From positions 62,001 through 126,000 of the forward strand of contig JANFXS010000005.1 in assembly GCA_024460105.1 (NCBI GenBank): DNA of 64,000 nucleotides, read 5' to 3'. A program made the translations under genes and the position numbers. Source of the stretch: Anaerotignum faecicola. Lineage in GTDB: Bacteria; Bacillota; Clostridia; Lachnospirales; Anaerotignaceae. A model generated the notes under the pieces. That model did no database searches. It saw nothing but the letters and a program-made list of their open reading frames with translations, and was not told the origin of the DNA. Positions 17,073-25,910 of the stretch are shown piece by piece (position 1 is the first letter of the stretch; each line of letters opens with the position of its first letter).

Positions 17073-17108
17073 ATGGTGCAGGGAGTTACATTTAACGCCT
17101 TGCACCAT
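17073..17108 (+). terminator. Hairpin between symporter and peptidase genes
   Basis: An 11 bp stem, ATGGTGCAGGG with CCTTGCACCAT (one G-T), followed by TATAATATTT. The T-tract is poor, so it may act as a partial terminator or mRNA stabiliser inside the operon. Confidence 0.5.
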
Positions 17109-17186
17109 TATAATATTTAAAAATACAGTTAAATAATGGCTTGTTTAATATGCGGCCGATAAAAAATGAAGGAGGTTGTGTTATTT

Positions 17187-18344
17187 ATGGCTGTCGTTGA
17201 TGAGATTGTAAAATATGCTGAAGGCAGGAAAGATGAATTTTTGGAAATACTTAAAAATGTCGTTAACTATGAATCCCATATTTACGGGGAAAGATCGGTT
17301 AAAGACAAATGCGGGCTTTATATCGAAGGGCTGTTTAAAGGCCTTGGCTTTGAAACGTGGCATGAAGACGCAAAAGAAGCGGGCACGCATATTTGCGGGC
17401 GTTTAGGAAATGGAAACAAGAAAATATTCCTTTTAGGGCATTATGATACGGTTTTTAAAACAGGCACAACTTTGGAAAGGCCGTTTAGCATTGAAAACGA
17501 TAAAGCATATGGCCCGGGTATTTTCGATATGAAAGGCGGCATCGTTGTATTTTATATGGCTGTTAAGTCTTTAATTGAATTAAAACAGTTCCCTGATGAT
17601 GTGGAAATAACGTTCTTTTTCAGCTGCGACGAGGAAGGCGGAAGTCTTACTTCAAGAGGGTTGATTGAAAAAATGGCGGAGGAAGCCGATGTATGTCTTT
17701 GCTCCGAGCCGGGGCATAAGGGAGAAGGCTATATAACAATAGGGCGATACGGCAGGGACGTTGTAAAAGTTTTTGCAAGAGGCGTTGCCGCGCATGCAGG
17801 CAATAATCCGCAGTGCAACCCGCTTATTGAAATATCGCGCCAAGCCGAATACATAGATAAAAATTGCAGAGACGGCGACAGCCTCTATGCCTCCGTCGTA
17901 AGCATGCACGGCGGCGATACGGGAGCAACTGCAATGACGCCGGAAGAAGCGTATTTGATTGCAGATATACGGTACAAGGATGATGAACACGGAAAAATTG
18001 CCGCGGAAGTTATAAAAAATATAAAGCCTGCAATTAAAGATATGCAGATTGAGGTAAGCGGCGGAGTTGAAAAACCCGCACTAAGGCAGAATGAAAAATC
18101 TGAATTTGCATGCAGGCGTACTAAGGAAATTATCGAAGAAATGGGATATGAATATAAGCCTACTGTTTTAGGCGGAGGAAGCGACGGCAATTTTACAAGC
18201 AGTATCGGCTGCCCTACCATAGACGGCCTGGGGCTTAACGGGCAATATCTCCATAACCCGCGCGAATATGTGGATATACCGACTATACCGCAAAGGGTAG
18301 CCCTCTCGGCGGAACTTATCAGAACGGTATTAAATAACAGATGA
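17187..18344 (+). CDS. M20-family metallopeptidase (carboxypeptidase G2/ArgE/DapE-like)
   Basis: A di-zinc amidohydrolase of 385 residues. Metal and catalytic residues are all present: His85 and Asp87 in GHYDTV, Asp114 in DMKGG, Glu149-Glu150 in CDEEGG and Glu174 in SEPG, with the final His in QYLHNPREY. The dimerisation lid lies at about residues 185-295 (GVAAHAGNNPQCNPLIEISR). Close relatives remove C-terminal glutamate or N-acyl groups from amino acids. ATG 17187 is used; GGAGG at 17171-17175 is 11 bases upstream and the earlier ATG 17166 precedes the site. It ends the IclR-linked group, whose likely theme is hydrolysis of an acylated or cyclic amino acid derivative. A large hairpin follows. 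Confidence 0.92.
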   Translation: MAVVDEIVKYAEGRKDEFLEILKNVVNYESHIYGERSVKDKCGLYIEGLFKGLGFETWHEDAKEAGTHICGRLGNGNKKIFLLGHYDTVFKTGTTLERPFSIENDKAYGPGIFDMKGGIVVFYMAVKSLIELKQFPDDVEITFFFSCDEEGGSLTSRGLIEKMAEEADVCLCSEPGHKGEGYITIGRYGRDVVKVFARGVAAHAGNNPQCNPLIEISRQAEYIDKNCRDGDSLYASVVSMHGGDTGATAMTPEEAYLIADIRYKDDEHGKIAAEVIKNIKPAIKDMQIEVSGGVEKPALRQNEKSEFACRRTKEIIEEMGYEYKPTVLGGGSDGNFTSSIGCPTIDGLGLNGQYLHNPREYVDIPTIPQRVALSAELIRTVLNNR

Positions 18345-18420
18345 AACGGCGGGGAGTATATTTCAATCTGCATATGCCTTTCTAAAAGGGAAATGCGCAT
18401 TAAAAAAACATTTTAAACAA

Positions 18421-18476
18421 AAAATAACAAAGGCATACCGAAACGGCAGTTAAGTTAGGCATGTCTTTGTTATTTT
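18421..18476 (+). terminator. Terminator after the M20 peptidase operon
   Basis: Long arms AAAATAACAAAGGCAT (18421-18436) and ATGTCTTTGTTATTTT (18461-18476) pair almost fully around a 24-base loop; the 3' arm is T-rich. The following 260 bp up to rsmA shows no gene. Confidence 0.65.
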
Positions 18477-18741
18477 GCGTAAAGATAAATCTTATATGTG
18501 CCTTGCGTTAGCCTGAAGGGAATTACGATATTGTGACGGGCGTTATTGCGCCTGCTGTGGAAAACGTTATGCCAAATATATTTTTGTTTGACCGTTTATA
18601 TATAGTCGAAGGGCAGAATTTTTATCTGAGAATTATTCGGAACAGAACGTATACCGGGAAGTAAAATATCCGAAAACGCTGTATTCGTCTTTTCTGACAT
18701 TGAATAATCCATTATTTTCACCGGAAGCTTTATATGCTGGA

Positions 18742-19617
18742 TTATCCGTATATTTTTTTATACAGTATATCCGAAAGCCGTGCGAAATCCTCCGTACTAA
18801 GCGCTTCGCCGCGCACTTTCGCGCTTAACCCCGCGGCTTCAACCGCATTTTGTATTTCGTTTTTGCTTATGCCGAAATTTCCTGTGTTGTAAAGGGTATT
18901 TATCAGGGTTTTGCGCCTTTGGCCGAAAGCGCATTTTACAACCCTGAAAAAGAATGTTTCGTCAATAGTTTGCGGCCTGTTTTTTTCGGAAATATTAAGG
19001 GTTATAACGGCGCTGTCCACGTTGGGGCGTGGCATAAAACAGTTGGGCGGCACTATAAAATCTATTTTAGCGTCGGAATAAAATTTAACGGCCACTGTTA
19101 AAGCCCCGTAATCTTTTGTGCCGGCTTCGGCCTGCATCCTTTCGGCTACTTCTTTTTGAACCATAACGGTTATTGATTTTGCGTTTACGTTTTTTTCTAG
19201 TATTTCCATAATTATAGGCGTTGTTATATAATAAGGAAGGTTTGCTACAACTTTAATAGGCATGCCGCCGTTTTTTTCGCATACTAAGGCATTTATGTCA
19301 AGTTTAAGTATGTCTTTGTTTATTATTTCAACGTTTTCATACCCGCCCACGGTTTCTTCAAGTATCGGTATCAGGTTCCTGTCGATTTCAACGGCGGCGA
19401 CCTTTTTTGCGTTTTCGGCCAAAGCCTGCGTAAGACTGCCTATGCCGGGGCCTATCTCCAATATAAAGTCGTCCTTATCTATATCGGCGGCTTTTATAAT
19501 GTTGTCGATTATGTTTGAATCGACAAGGAAATTCTGTCCGAAATTTTTCTTAAACGAAAATTTGTTTTTTTCAATTATTTCTTTAGTTTTTAATGGCGTT
19601 GATATCCGTTCGTTCAT
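18742..19617 (-). CDS. rsmA: 16S rRNA (adenine1518-N6/adenine1519-N6)-dimethyltransferase
   Basis: It dimethylates two adjacent adenines in the 3' helix of 16S rRNA during 30S assembly. The protein has 291 residues. Motifs: FSFKKNFGQNFLVD at the N-terminus, SAM-binding ILEIGPGIGSLTQAL, acidic VEIDRNLI, and catalytic NLPYYITTPI. The C-terminal part has MPRPNVDSAVI and FGQRRKTLINTLY. ATG 19617 is chosen; TTG 19620 is in frame three bases earlier. It starts six bases after the upstream membrane-protein gene ends, so the two are co-transcribed from 20193-20164. Confidence 0.97.
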   Translation of the reverse strand: MNERISTPLKTKEIIEKNKFSFKKNFGQNFLVDSNIIDNIIKAADIDKDDFILEIGPGIGSLTQALAENAKKVAAVEIDRNLIPILEETVGGYENVEIINKDILKLDINALVCEKNGGMPIKVVANLPYYITTPIIMEILEKNVNAKSITVMVQKEVAERMQAEAGTKDYGALTVAVKFYSDAKIDFIVPPNCFMPRPNVDSAVITLNISEKNRPQTIDETFFFRVVKCAFGQRRKTLINTLYNTGNFGISKNEIQNAVEAAGLSAKVRGEALSTEDFARLSDILYKKIYG

Positions 19618-19623
19618 CAATTA

Positions 19624-20127
19624 TCACCCAATCCCTATAGCTTTTAAAAGGCCGAATGAAAAAATAGAAACTATTATGCCGGCCGTGAAAACTCCCAGCG
19701 CTATTACAAGGAATGATTTTTTCCTGTTCATATTCAGAAGTACGGCAAGCAGAGCGCCTGTCCATCCTCCCGTGCCGGGAAGAGGTATGGCGACAAACAG
19801 GAAAAGGCCGAGATAGCCGTATTTTTCTATTTGGTCGCTTTTGGAAAGGGCTTTTTTTTCTATTTTTTCAACTATGGAGTGCATAGGCGTCTTTTTAAGA
19901 AGCCTGAAAATTGCCGTAATAAGTATCAATATAAACGGGATCGGAAGGATATTTCCGATATATGAAATAGCGAAAGCGGGAAGCAGATCGATACCCATTG
20001 CGTAAGCCGCTATTATGCCTCCGCGCAGTTCAAGTATCGGAAAAAGCGAAATGACAAATACAATCAGTTCTTTTGAAATTAAACCTCCTAAGTGTTCTAT
20101 AAAAAATTGCACAAGGTTTTCAGCCAT
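19624..20127 (-). CDS. Small multidrug export-like membrane protein (COG2426 type)
   Basis: A 167-residue membrane protein with about four or five hydrophobic segments. The segment ISLFPILELRGGIIAAYA, followed by FAISYIGNILPIPFIL and VAIPLPGTGGWTGALLA, is the signature of the Sm_multidrug_ex family (Pfam). Despite the name, the substrate is unproven. It is upstream of and co-directional with rsmA. The ATG is preceded by AAGAAAGGAAC on the minus strand. Confidence 0.88.
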   Translation of the reverse strand: MAENLVQFFIEHLGGLISKELIVFVISLFPILELRGGIIAAYAMGIDLLPAFAISYIGNILPIPFILILITAIFRLLKKTPMHSIVEKIEKKALSKSDQIEKYGYLGLFLFVAIPLPGTGGWTGALLAVLLNMNRKKSFLVIALGVFTAGIIVSIFSFGLLKAIGIG

Positions 20128-20163
20128 ATATTAGTTCCTTTCTTATTGAATATAATACGTTTA

Positions 20164-20193
20164 ATTATAGTTTGTTTTATGTATGTTTGTCAA
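20164..20193 (-). promoter_or_regulatory. Promoter for the exporter-rsmA operon
   Basis: On the minus strand TTGACA (20193-20188), an 18 bp spacer and TATAAT (20169-20164). Confidence 0.75.
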
Positions 20194-20246
20194 TCATAAG
20201 GGTTAACCGCCCTGCATATACTTTTTTAGATGAAGGAGGTATTGCC

Positions 20247-21578
20247 ATGTATAACAGAAGATATGACAGGAAAACTATAATTTTGAAACAGGAAACTGAC
20301 AGTTTTTCAAGGCAGAACGCCAAAACGGCTGTCTGCACTGTAGAAATTAAAAATGGACGTGGAAAAATTATTATTAAAGGCATTATGCCCGATTTTTGCC
20401 ATGTTTATTTGATTGCCAATGACGACGGTGGCAATATCGTTTTTAATGCGGGCGATATTAAAGATGTTTCGTTCGATGCTGACAACGTAGGCGGCAGCGG
20501 GAATAAAATAGAAGCTTTTGACGTTATAGTGGTAGGTGGACGCAGAGACGACGGGCAGTTTTTGTCAGACGTATATGTGGGGTACGCCAATAAAAGGCGC
20601 GAGTGGCGGCAGAGTATAAAGCCTGAAAAACAGGATAAACAAAAAGACGGCGCCGCCGACGTTTGTGAAACGGATACGGACGCGGCAAATTCAGCTGGAC
20701 TGCCCGAACATGAAACGGAAGAAGAAAACGAAACCATACCGGAATTTGCCTTGCTTAATGAAGAAACGGCTGATGAAACTCGGGAAAACGCTTTAGACGG
20801 CATACCGCAAAATATATCCAAGGATAAAATATTGGTCTGGGGAGTTCCGAAAATCGCTGACGCGGCGGATATGAAAAAAGACGGTAATTACGGCGCATGC
20901 GAAGATAGGAACAAGGATGAAGAAGAAAACGGCGGCAGGACGGAAACGCCCGAAACGGACATACACGACACGTTTAAAAATATAGTGCGCAATTTTAATA
21001 CGCAGATGAAAAAACTTGAAAGCATGGGCGTGCTTTCGCTTTCAGAAATACTGGCGATTAACGGCGGGGACTGCAATGGAGAAAACGAAAGGGAAACGGA
21101 GGTAAAAAGTGAAGATACCGGAAAAGAATATTGGGATTATAAAAATAAAAGCGTAAAAGACGCCGAGAAAAAGGAATTGATAAAAGACACAGAGCATGCG
21201 GAGGAATGTGGGAATGATTCGGCCGTCGGCGTTTCATTCGGCGACGATATTGAAGAGCTTTTTAATAATAATCCCGTAATGAACCCTTTTGACAATGACG
21301 ATTACAGATGGGTGCGCATATGCCCGGAGGAAATGTGGCTTCTTCCGATTGACGATATAAGCGTTAATACAAGCAGTTTTGTAATTTGTTCGGACAGGAA
21401 ATATAAACATTTAATGTTGGGGCGCGACAGCAGAAGTCTCCTTTTGGCTGTGCCGCAGGCGTTCAGCCAAAAAGACAGAAAGGCGGCTATGTCTTTGGGT
21501 TTTGTGGATTTTTGGCAGAATAAGGGACAAGAGCAAAAGGAAGGTTGTTACGGCTACTGGATCAGAAAAATAAAATAA
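20247..21578 (+). CDS. Conserved-looking two-domain protein of unknown function with acidic linker
   Basis: I do not recognise a biochemical function. The 443-residue protein has three parts. Residues 1-125 form a beta-rich domain (TAVCTVEIKNGRGKIIIKG, CHVYLIANDDGG, FDVIVVGGR). Residues ~130-350 are a very acidic, low-complexity linker rich in Glu, Asp, Lys and Asn, with one predicted helix (FKNIVRNFNTQMKKLESMGV). Residues ~355-443 form a compact C-terminal domain starting DNDDYRWVRICPEEMWLLP and ending in a CYGYWIRKIK tail, reminiscent of a Lachnospiraceae-type DUF. No signal peptide or membrane helix is seen. ATG 20247 follows GAAGGAGGTATTGCC exactly. It lies just before trmB with no obvious partner. 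Confidence 0.85.
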   Translation: MYNRRYDRKTIILKQETDSFSRQNAKTAVCTVEIKNGRGKIIIKGIMPDFCHVYLIANDDGGNIVFNAGDIKDVSFDADNVGGSGNKIEAFDVIVVGGRRDDGQFLSDVYVGYANKRREWRQSIKPEKQDKQKDGAADVCETDTDAANSAGLPEHETEEENETIPEFALLNEETADETRENALDGIPQNISKDKILVWGVPKIADAADMKKDGNYGACEDRNKDEEENGGRTETPETDIHDTFKNIVRNFNTQMKKLESMGVLSLSEILAINGGDCNGENERETEVKSEDTGKEYWDYKNKSVKDAEKKELIKDTEHAEECGNDSAVGVSFGDDIEELFNNNPVMNPFDNDDYRWVRICPEEMWLLPIDDISVNTSSFVICSDRKYKHLMLGRDSRSLLLAVPQAFSQKDRKAAMSLGFVDFWQNKGQEQKEGCYGYWIRKIK

Positions 21579-21678
21579 TTTATATTGTTAAAATATGCCC
21601 CAGGTAGTATTATATTTATGACAGGTTAGGCAAAATGGGCAAACCTGACTGAAAATACTTATTTGAGGGAGAATTTTT

Positions 21679-22314
21679 ATGAGAGTGCGAAAAAAGACAT
21701 GGGCGGCAGGAGAGCTTGAAAATAATTTCCATATTATACACGACCCGCAAAGCCATAAAGGGCGGTGGAACGAGCTTTTTTGCAACAATAGTCCCATATA
21801 TGTGGAAATCGGATGCGGCAAAGGACGTTTTATTTCTCAAAGCGCGGCTGAAAATCCGGAAATAAACTTTATTGGGGTGGAAAGGCAGACAACCGTTATA
21901 GCGTCGGCGGCAAGAAGGCTTACGGAAAATCAGAAAAATGTTTACCTTATTCCGGGGGACGTGGAGAACCTTTCCGAATTTTTCGAACCCGGCGAAATTA
22001 AAAGGCTGTACATAAATTTCTGCGACCCTTGGCCAAAAAAGAAATGGGCTAAAAGAAGGCTCACACATAAAAATTTCCTTGAAAAATATAAGGGGCTGTT
22101 TGGTTCGGAAGGCGAAATATTCTTTAAAACGGACAACAGGGGGCTTTTTGAGTTTTCGCTTAACGAGTTGTGCGGCAACGGATGGCTCCTGTCGAATATA
22201 AGCCTTGACCTTCACTCAAGCGGTTTTGAGGGAAATATTATGACAGAGTATGAAGAAAAGTTTTCAAGCAGGGGATTTCCTATATACAGATGCGAGGCGC
22301 GCTGGAAAAAGTAA
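21679..22314 (+). CDS. trmB: tRNA (guanine-N7)-methyltransferase
   Basis: It methylates G46 in the variable loop of tRNA. The protein has 211 residues and starts MRVRKKTWAAGELEN, typical of TrmB. The SAM loop is VEIGCGKGRF, followed by NFIGVERQ. The catalytic and substrate region is INFCDPWPKKKWAKRRLTH, and the C-terminal TEYEEKFSSRGFPIY motif is diagnostic. The ATG follows GAGGGAG. It is followed by a complex terminator shared with the converging CPBP gene. Confidence 0.97.
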   Translation: MRVRKKTWAAGELENNFHIIHDPQSHKGRWNELFCNNSPIYVEIGCGKGRFISQSAAENPEINFIGVERQTTVIASAARRLTENQKNVYLIPGDVENLSEFFEPGEIKRLYINFCDPWPKKKWAKRRLTHKNFLEKYKGLFGSEGEIFFKTDNRGLFEFSLNELCGNGWLLSNISLDLHSSGFEGNIMTEYEEKFSSRGFPIYRCEARWKK

Positions 22315-22320
22315 TATAAT

Positions 22321-22406
22321 AAAAAAGGCTGTAAACATAAATTAAACTGTGTCCAAAAGCGGAATTTGGGCTTTTGGACACAGGATTACGTTTATCAGCC
22401 TTTTTT
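22321..22406. terminator. Two-tier bidirectional terminator between trmB and the CPBP protease gene
   Basis: Outer arms AAAAAAGGCTG-TAAAC and GTTTATCAGCCTTTTTT enclose an inner 14 bp stem, CTGTGTCCAAAAGC with GCTTTTGGACACAG. A/T runs on both sides suit termination from either strand. Confidence 0.88.
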
Positions 22407-22410
22407 AATT

Positions 22411-23307
22411 TTACTTTGAAAACAGCGGCATAAGTATGAAAAATACACACAGGCATGCGTAAAGCACAAACGGGAAGTTTATAACATTTTCATTATGCCC
22501 TGATACTGTGTAGTCGACGGCGCGTTCCGTTTCAACAGAAGGGGCTTTTTTGTTTATACGCATAAATACATATACAAGAACCGCCAATATAGGAAGCGTA
22601 AGCACAGTTAAGTATAAAACTGAGAATATTCCCGATGAAGCGTCGGCCGACGGCGCTGGAGCCGTTTTAAAAATAATGTATGCCGCGGCGCTTTGGGAAA
22701 AATTTATTGTAAAATGCGAAACTATAGACGAAAAAACGGAACCTGTTTTATATACCATAAGGCAGAAAATTATTCCCATAAAAAATGCGTAGAGAAATTG
22801 TTGGCCGTTCATATGCGCAAGGCCGAAAAGCAGACCTGTGGCGGCGGCCGCCTTTTTAAGGGGAACGTTCCTGTAGTTTCCGAAAACTATACCGCGGAAT
22901 ATGAGTTCCTCGAATATTGCAGGAATAACCGCTACGGATAAAGCCATTATCCAAAACGGCTGCTGCGAATATGTTTCAAGGGCCGCCGTTGTTGTGTTGG
23001 GAAATATAAATGCCGAAACTGCCGATATAAGCATAAGTATAGGCTGCATGAAAAACGACATTGCCGCCGTCACGGCTATATTCGCAAAGCCTAATGGACG
23101 CACGGACATTTCCGCAAAAGCAGAGCCTTTTGAGGCAATTATAAAAATAACGACGGGTACGCCGTATACGATTACTTCGCTTATTATAGAAAGCAGGAAC
23201 GGATTAATCGGCAGGGACAGAAATATTGGGGCCAGAAACAGGTTTGATATGAGCATTGCCGCAATAAACAGCAGTGCATAAAAACTTGCTTTAAACGAAG
23301 GGATCAT
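22411..23307 (-). CDS. CPBP-family intramembrane glutamic/metallo-endopeptidase (CAAX protease-like)
   Basis: A 298-residue membrane protein with about eight helices. The CPBP/Abi motifs are complete: EELIFRG with Glu133, Glu134 and Arg138, FGLAH with His165, and SHFTINF further on. Family members include eukaryotic Rce1 and bacterial bacteriocin-immunity or processing proteases; the substrate here is unknown. It is monocistronic on the minus strand, with GGAGTGAC before the ATG. The C-terminus ends in hydrophobic residues with no extra domain. Confidence 0.92.
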   Translation of the reverse strand: MIPSFKASFYALLFIAAMLISNLFLAPIFLSLPINPFLLSIISEVIVYGVPVVIFIIASKGSAFAEMSVRPLGFANIAVTAAMSFFMQPILMLISAVSAFIFPNTTTAALETYSQQPFWIMALSVAVIPAIFEELIFRGIVFGNYRNVPLKKAAAATGLLFGLAHMNGQQFLYAFFMGIIFCLMVYKTGSVFSSIVSHFTINFSQSAAAYIIFKTAPAPSADASSGIFSVLYLTVLTLPILAVLVYVFMRINKKAPSVETERAVDYTVSGHNENVINFPFVLYACLCVFFILMPLFSK

Positions 23308-24074
23308 TTTGTCACTCCTTAAATTTAATAATTATATATTTTACACCGGATATGACGCTGTGTATATCTGCAATATTATACAAATTTTAAGAAACGGCTT
23401 TTACGGAACATTATGGCCCCAGAACCGTTGATAATAACTGAATTCGGTTCCTATCGTCATATAAATGGCGTCAAAGATTTGTCCGGTTTTGAAAAAACAG
23501 AACGAATATACTTTACACATATGTTAATATGGTGTATCCTCAGATAAATGGCGTTATATACTTTGACTATGACCGGCCGGGTTTGCCTATGATTTGCCCT
23601 TAATATCAGCAGTAAGGTTAATGAGCGGCGTACGGCTTCAACAAGAGCAAATAAGGCGTTTATCAAAAACGGCGGCGCTTAATACGCATGTATAAAAGAT
23701 GAAGCTTGCAGGGATAATCTTGAGGAAATAAACATTTATACATACTGTATACTTCCGTTAAGGATGATTGTTAAAACGGGTTAGTATTGAACGGCGTAAA
23801 CGCCGTGTTTTTACTAAAGACGTTTTATGCATGTATAATAAGCGTTTCGTCGGCAAGCACAGGCTCATACAGCCTAAAGGCTGAGTTTCAAGTGAAAACG
23901 GTTGCGGCGGAACGAAGGAAAACAATCTTGTAAAAAAATGCTGACGGGTTGCTGAAATAACCGCCGTATAAGCGTTTTGCTATGGTTATATTAAAGTTAT
24001 ACAGAGGCGGCCTAAGGCCGTCTTTTGTTCATTTTACAGAAAAAGGGGCAGATTTTTAGAAAAGAGGGGATTTC
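23308..24074. other. 767 bp gap before the hydrogenase operon with two terminator-like hairpins
   Basis: No gene is supported. Two intrinsic-terminator-like hairpins on the plus strand stand out: ACGGCG-TAAA-CGCCGT followed by GTTTTT at 23791-23812, and GGCGGCC-TAA-GGCCGTC followed by TTTTGTTCATTTT at 24006-24034. Between them are further dyads (CAGCC-TAAA-GGCTG near 23872-23885, and ACGGGTT paired with AACCGCCGT near 23944-23967). It may hold a small RNA, a long hydrogenase leader, or both; no known riboswitch class was recognised. Confidence 0.5.
24006..24034 (+). terminator. Terminator-like hairpin just upstream of the hydrogenase operon
   Basis: A seven-pair GC-rich stem with a three-base loop followed by TTTTGTTCATTTT, ending 40 bp before the first operon gene. 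It could end an upstream transcript or act as an attenuator. Confidence 0.55.
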
Positions 24075-25910
24075 ATGAGCAGATTAAGCATTAAAACGCC
24101 CAATAAGGCCCAGACGGTTGTGGAAGAGCTTTACAGGGACGTTGAAAGAAGAATAACGGCAAGCCCGCCGGGGCTTTGCCCGGTCGATTTGTCGCTGGCA
24201 TTTTTGAAACTGTGCCATGCCCAGACATGCGGAAAATGCACGCCGTGCCGCGTGGGCCTAAGCCAGCTTGAAGGCCTTATCGAGAAAGTGCTGGACGGAA
24301 ACGCCGATATGTCCGTACTTGCCACCATTGAAAAAACGGCAAGGGTAATTAAAAATACATCGGACTGTGCCATTGGTTTTGAGGCGGCAAATATGGTGCT
24401 TAAAGGAGTTCTGGGATTCAGGGACGATTATATTGAACATATAGAGAACAAAAGGTGCCTGTTTAATCTTCACCAGCCTGTGCCGTGCGTTGCGCTTTGT
24501 CCGGCGGGGGTTGATATACCGGGGTATATTGCGCTGATTTCCAATGAAAGGTATGCGGATTCCGTCCGCCTTATAAGAAAGGACAATCCGTTTCCCGCCG
24601 CATGCGCCATGGTTTGCGAGCATCCATGTGAAGCAAGGTGCAGGAGGAACATGGTTGACGACGCAATAAATATAAGGGCGCTTAAAAGGTATGCCATAGA
24701 TATGGCGGGGGTCGTGCCTGTTCCGGAGCGCGCCGAATGTACGGGAAAGAGTATTGCGGTTATAGGGGGCGGGCCCGGCGGGCTTTCCGCCGCTTATTAT
24801 CTTTCGCTTATGGGGCACAGAGTTGAAGTTTTTGAAAAACGGGCTTCTTTAGGCGGCATGCTGCGTTACGGTATACCAAGCTACAGACTGCCGAGGGAAA
24901 GGCTTCAGGAGGATATTGACGCTATACTTTCAACCGGAGTATTAACACATTTGGGCGTTGAAATAGGGAAGGACATAACAATACCCGAGATAAAAGAAAA
25001 GTTTGACTGCATTTATATATCCATAGGCGCGCATACTGATAAGAAAATGGGTATTGAAGGCGAAGGCATGCGCGGCGTTATCAGCGCGGTTGAAATGCTG
25101 AGGAATATAGGCGACGGCACTCTTCCCGACTTTAAGAACAAACGCGTTGTGGTAGTAGGCGGCGGCAATGTCGCAATGGACTGCACAAGAAGCGCAAAAA
25201 GGCTCGGCGCGTCGTCTGTGACATGCGTTTACAGGAGAAGAAAGATAGATATGACGGCTCTCCCGGAAGAGGTTGAAGGGGCAATCAGCGAAGGATGCGA
25301 GGTTTTATGCCTAAACGCCCCGTTAAGGATTGCAGGCGACAGCGATGAAAATGTTACGGCTCTTTGGGTCCAGCCGCAGATAATAGGCGATATAGGCGAC
25401 GACGGACGTCCGAAACCGAGAAAGGCCGACACACAGCCTATGAGGATACCGTGCGATATTATTATTGTCGCAATAGGCCAGGGAATCGAAACTCAGCCTT
25501 TTGAGGAGTTCGGCGTTCCCATAAAGAGGGGAGTAATAGACGCTCTTGCAAGCAGTGACGTCGCCAATATAGAAGGAGTATTTGCCGGCGGCGACTGCGT
25601 CACGGGCCCCGCGACAGTTATCAGGGCTATTGCGGCCGGAAAAGTTGCGGCGGCCAACATAGACGAATATCTCGGATATAACCATGCAATCACAGTTGAT
25701 GTGGACATACCAAATGCAAGGCTCGGAAGCAGACCTCCATGCGGAAGGGTAAACGCGGCCGAAAGGAGCGCGGGAGAAAGGAATATAGACTTTAACCTTA
25801 TCGAATGTGGCTTTACGCATGAGGAAGCTATGCAGGAATCAAGGCGTTGTTTAAGGTGCGACCATTATGGTTACGGCACATTCAAAGGGGGGAGGGTTAA
25901 AAAATGGTAA
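24075..25910 (+). CDS. NAD(P)H diaphorase-like flavoprotein: NuoF-type iron-sulfur domain fused to GltD/SfrB-like oxidoreductase
   Basis: A 611-residue electron-transfer subunit. Residues ~40-115 match the C-terminal 4Fe-4S domain of NuoF/HydB (Cys52, Cys55, Cys58 and Cys98), but the FMN/NADH Rossmann part of NuoF is absent. Residues ~130-215 are a GltD-type double 4Fe-4S domain (CVALCPAGVDIPGY, then Cys177/181/185/189). Residues ~225-560 are the FAD and NAD(P)H domains (VIGGGPGGLSAAYYLS; VVVVGGGNVAMDC; GVFAGGDCVTGPATV). A short Cys-containing tail (CLRCDHYGYG) ends the protein. It overlaps the hydrogenase gene by 7 bp, so the two are coupled. This layout is known from glutamate-synthase-like, NAD(P)-linked partners of [FeFe] hydrogenases. 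The redox partner choice (NADH or NADPH, ferredoxin) is inferred. Confidence 0.92.
   Translation: MSRLSIKTPNKAQTVVEELYRDVERRITASPPGLCPVDLSLAFLKLCHAQTCGKCTPCRVGLSQLEGLIEKVLDGNADMSVLATIEKTARVIKNTSDCAIGFEAANMVLKGVLGFRDDYIEHIENKRCLFNLHQPVPCVALCPAGVDIPGYIALISNERYADSVRLIRKDNPFPAACAMVCEHPCEARCRRNMVDDAINIRALKRYAIDMAGVVPVPERAECTGKSIAVIGGGPGGLSAAYYLSLMGHRVEVFEKRASLGGMLRYGIPSYRLPRERLQEDIDAILSTGVLTHLGVEIGKDITIPEIKEKFDCIYISIGAHTDKKMGIEGEGMRGVISAVEMLRNIGDGTLPDFKNKRVVVVGGGNVAMDCTRSAKRLGASSVTCVYRRRKIDMTALPEEVEGAISEGCEVLCLNAPLRIAGDSDENVTALWVQPQIIGDIGDDGRPKPRKADTQPMRIPCDIIIVAIGQGIETQPFEEFGVPIKRGVIDALASSDVANIEGVFAGGDCVTGPATVIRAIAAGKVAAANIDEYLGYNHAITVDVDIPNARLGSRPPCGRVNAAERSAGERNIDFNLIECGFTHEEAMQESRRCLRCDHYGYGTFKGGRVKKW

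Noticed and set aside
18480-18740. Possible gene remnant between the M20 peptidase and rsmA
   Set aside because: No frame shows family similarity; treated as intergenic.
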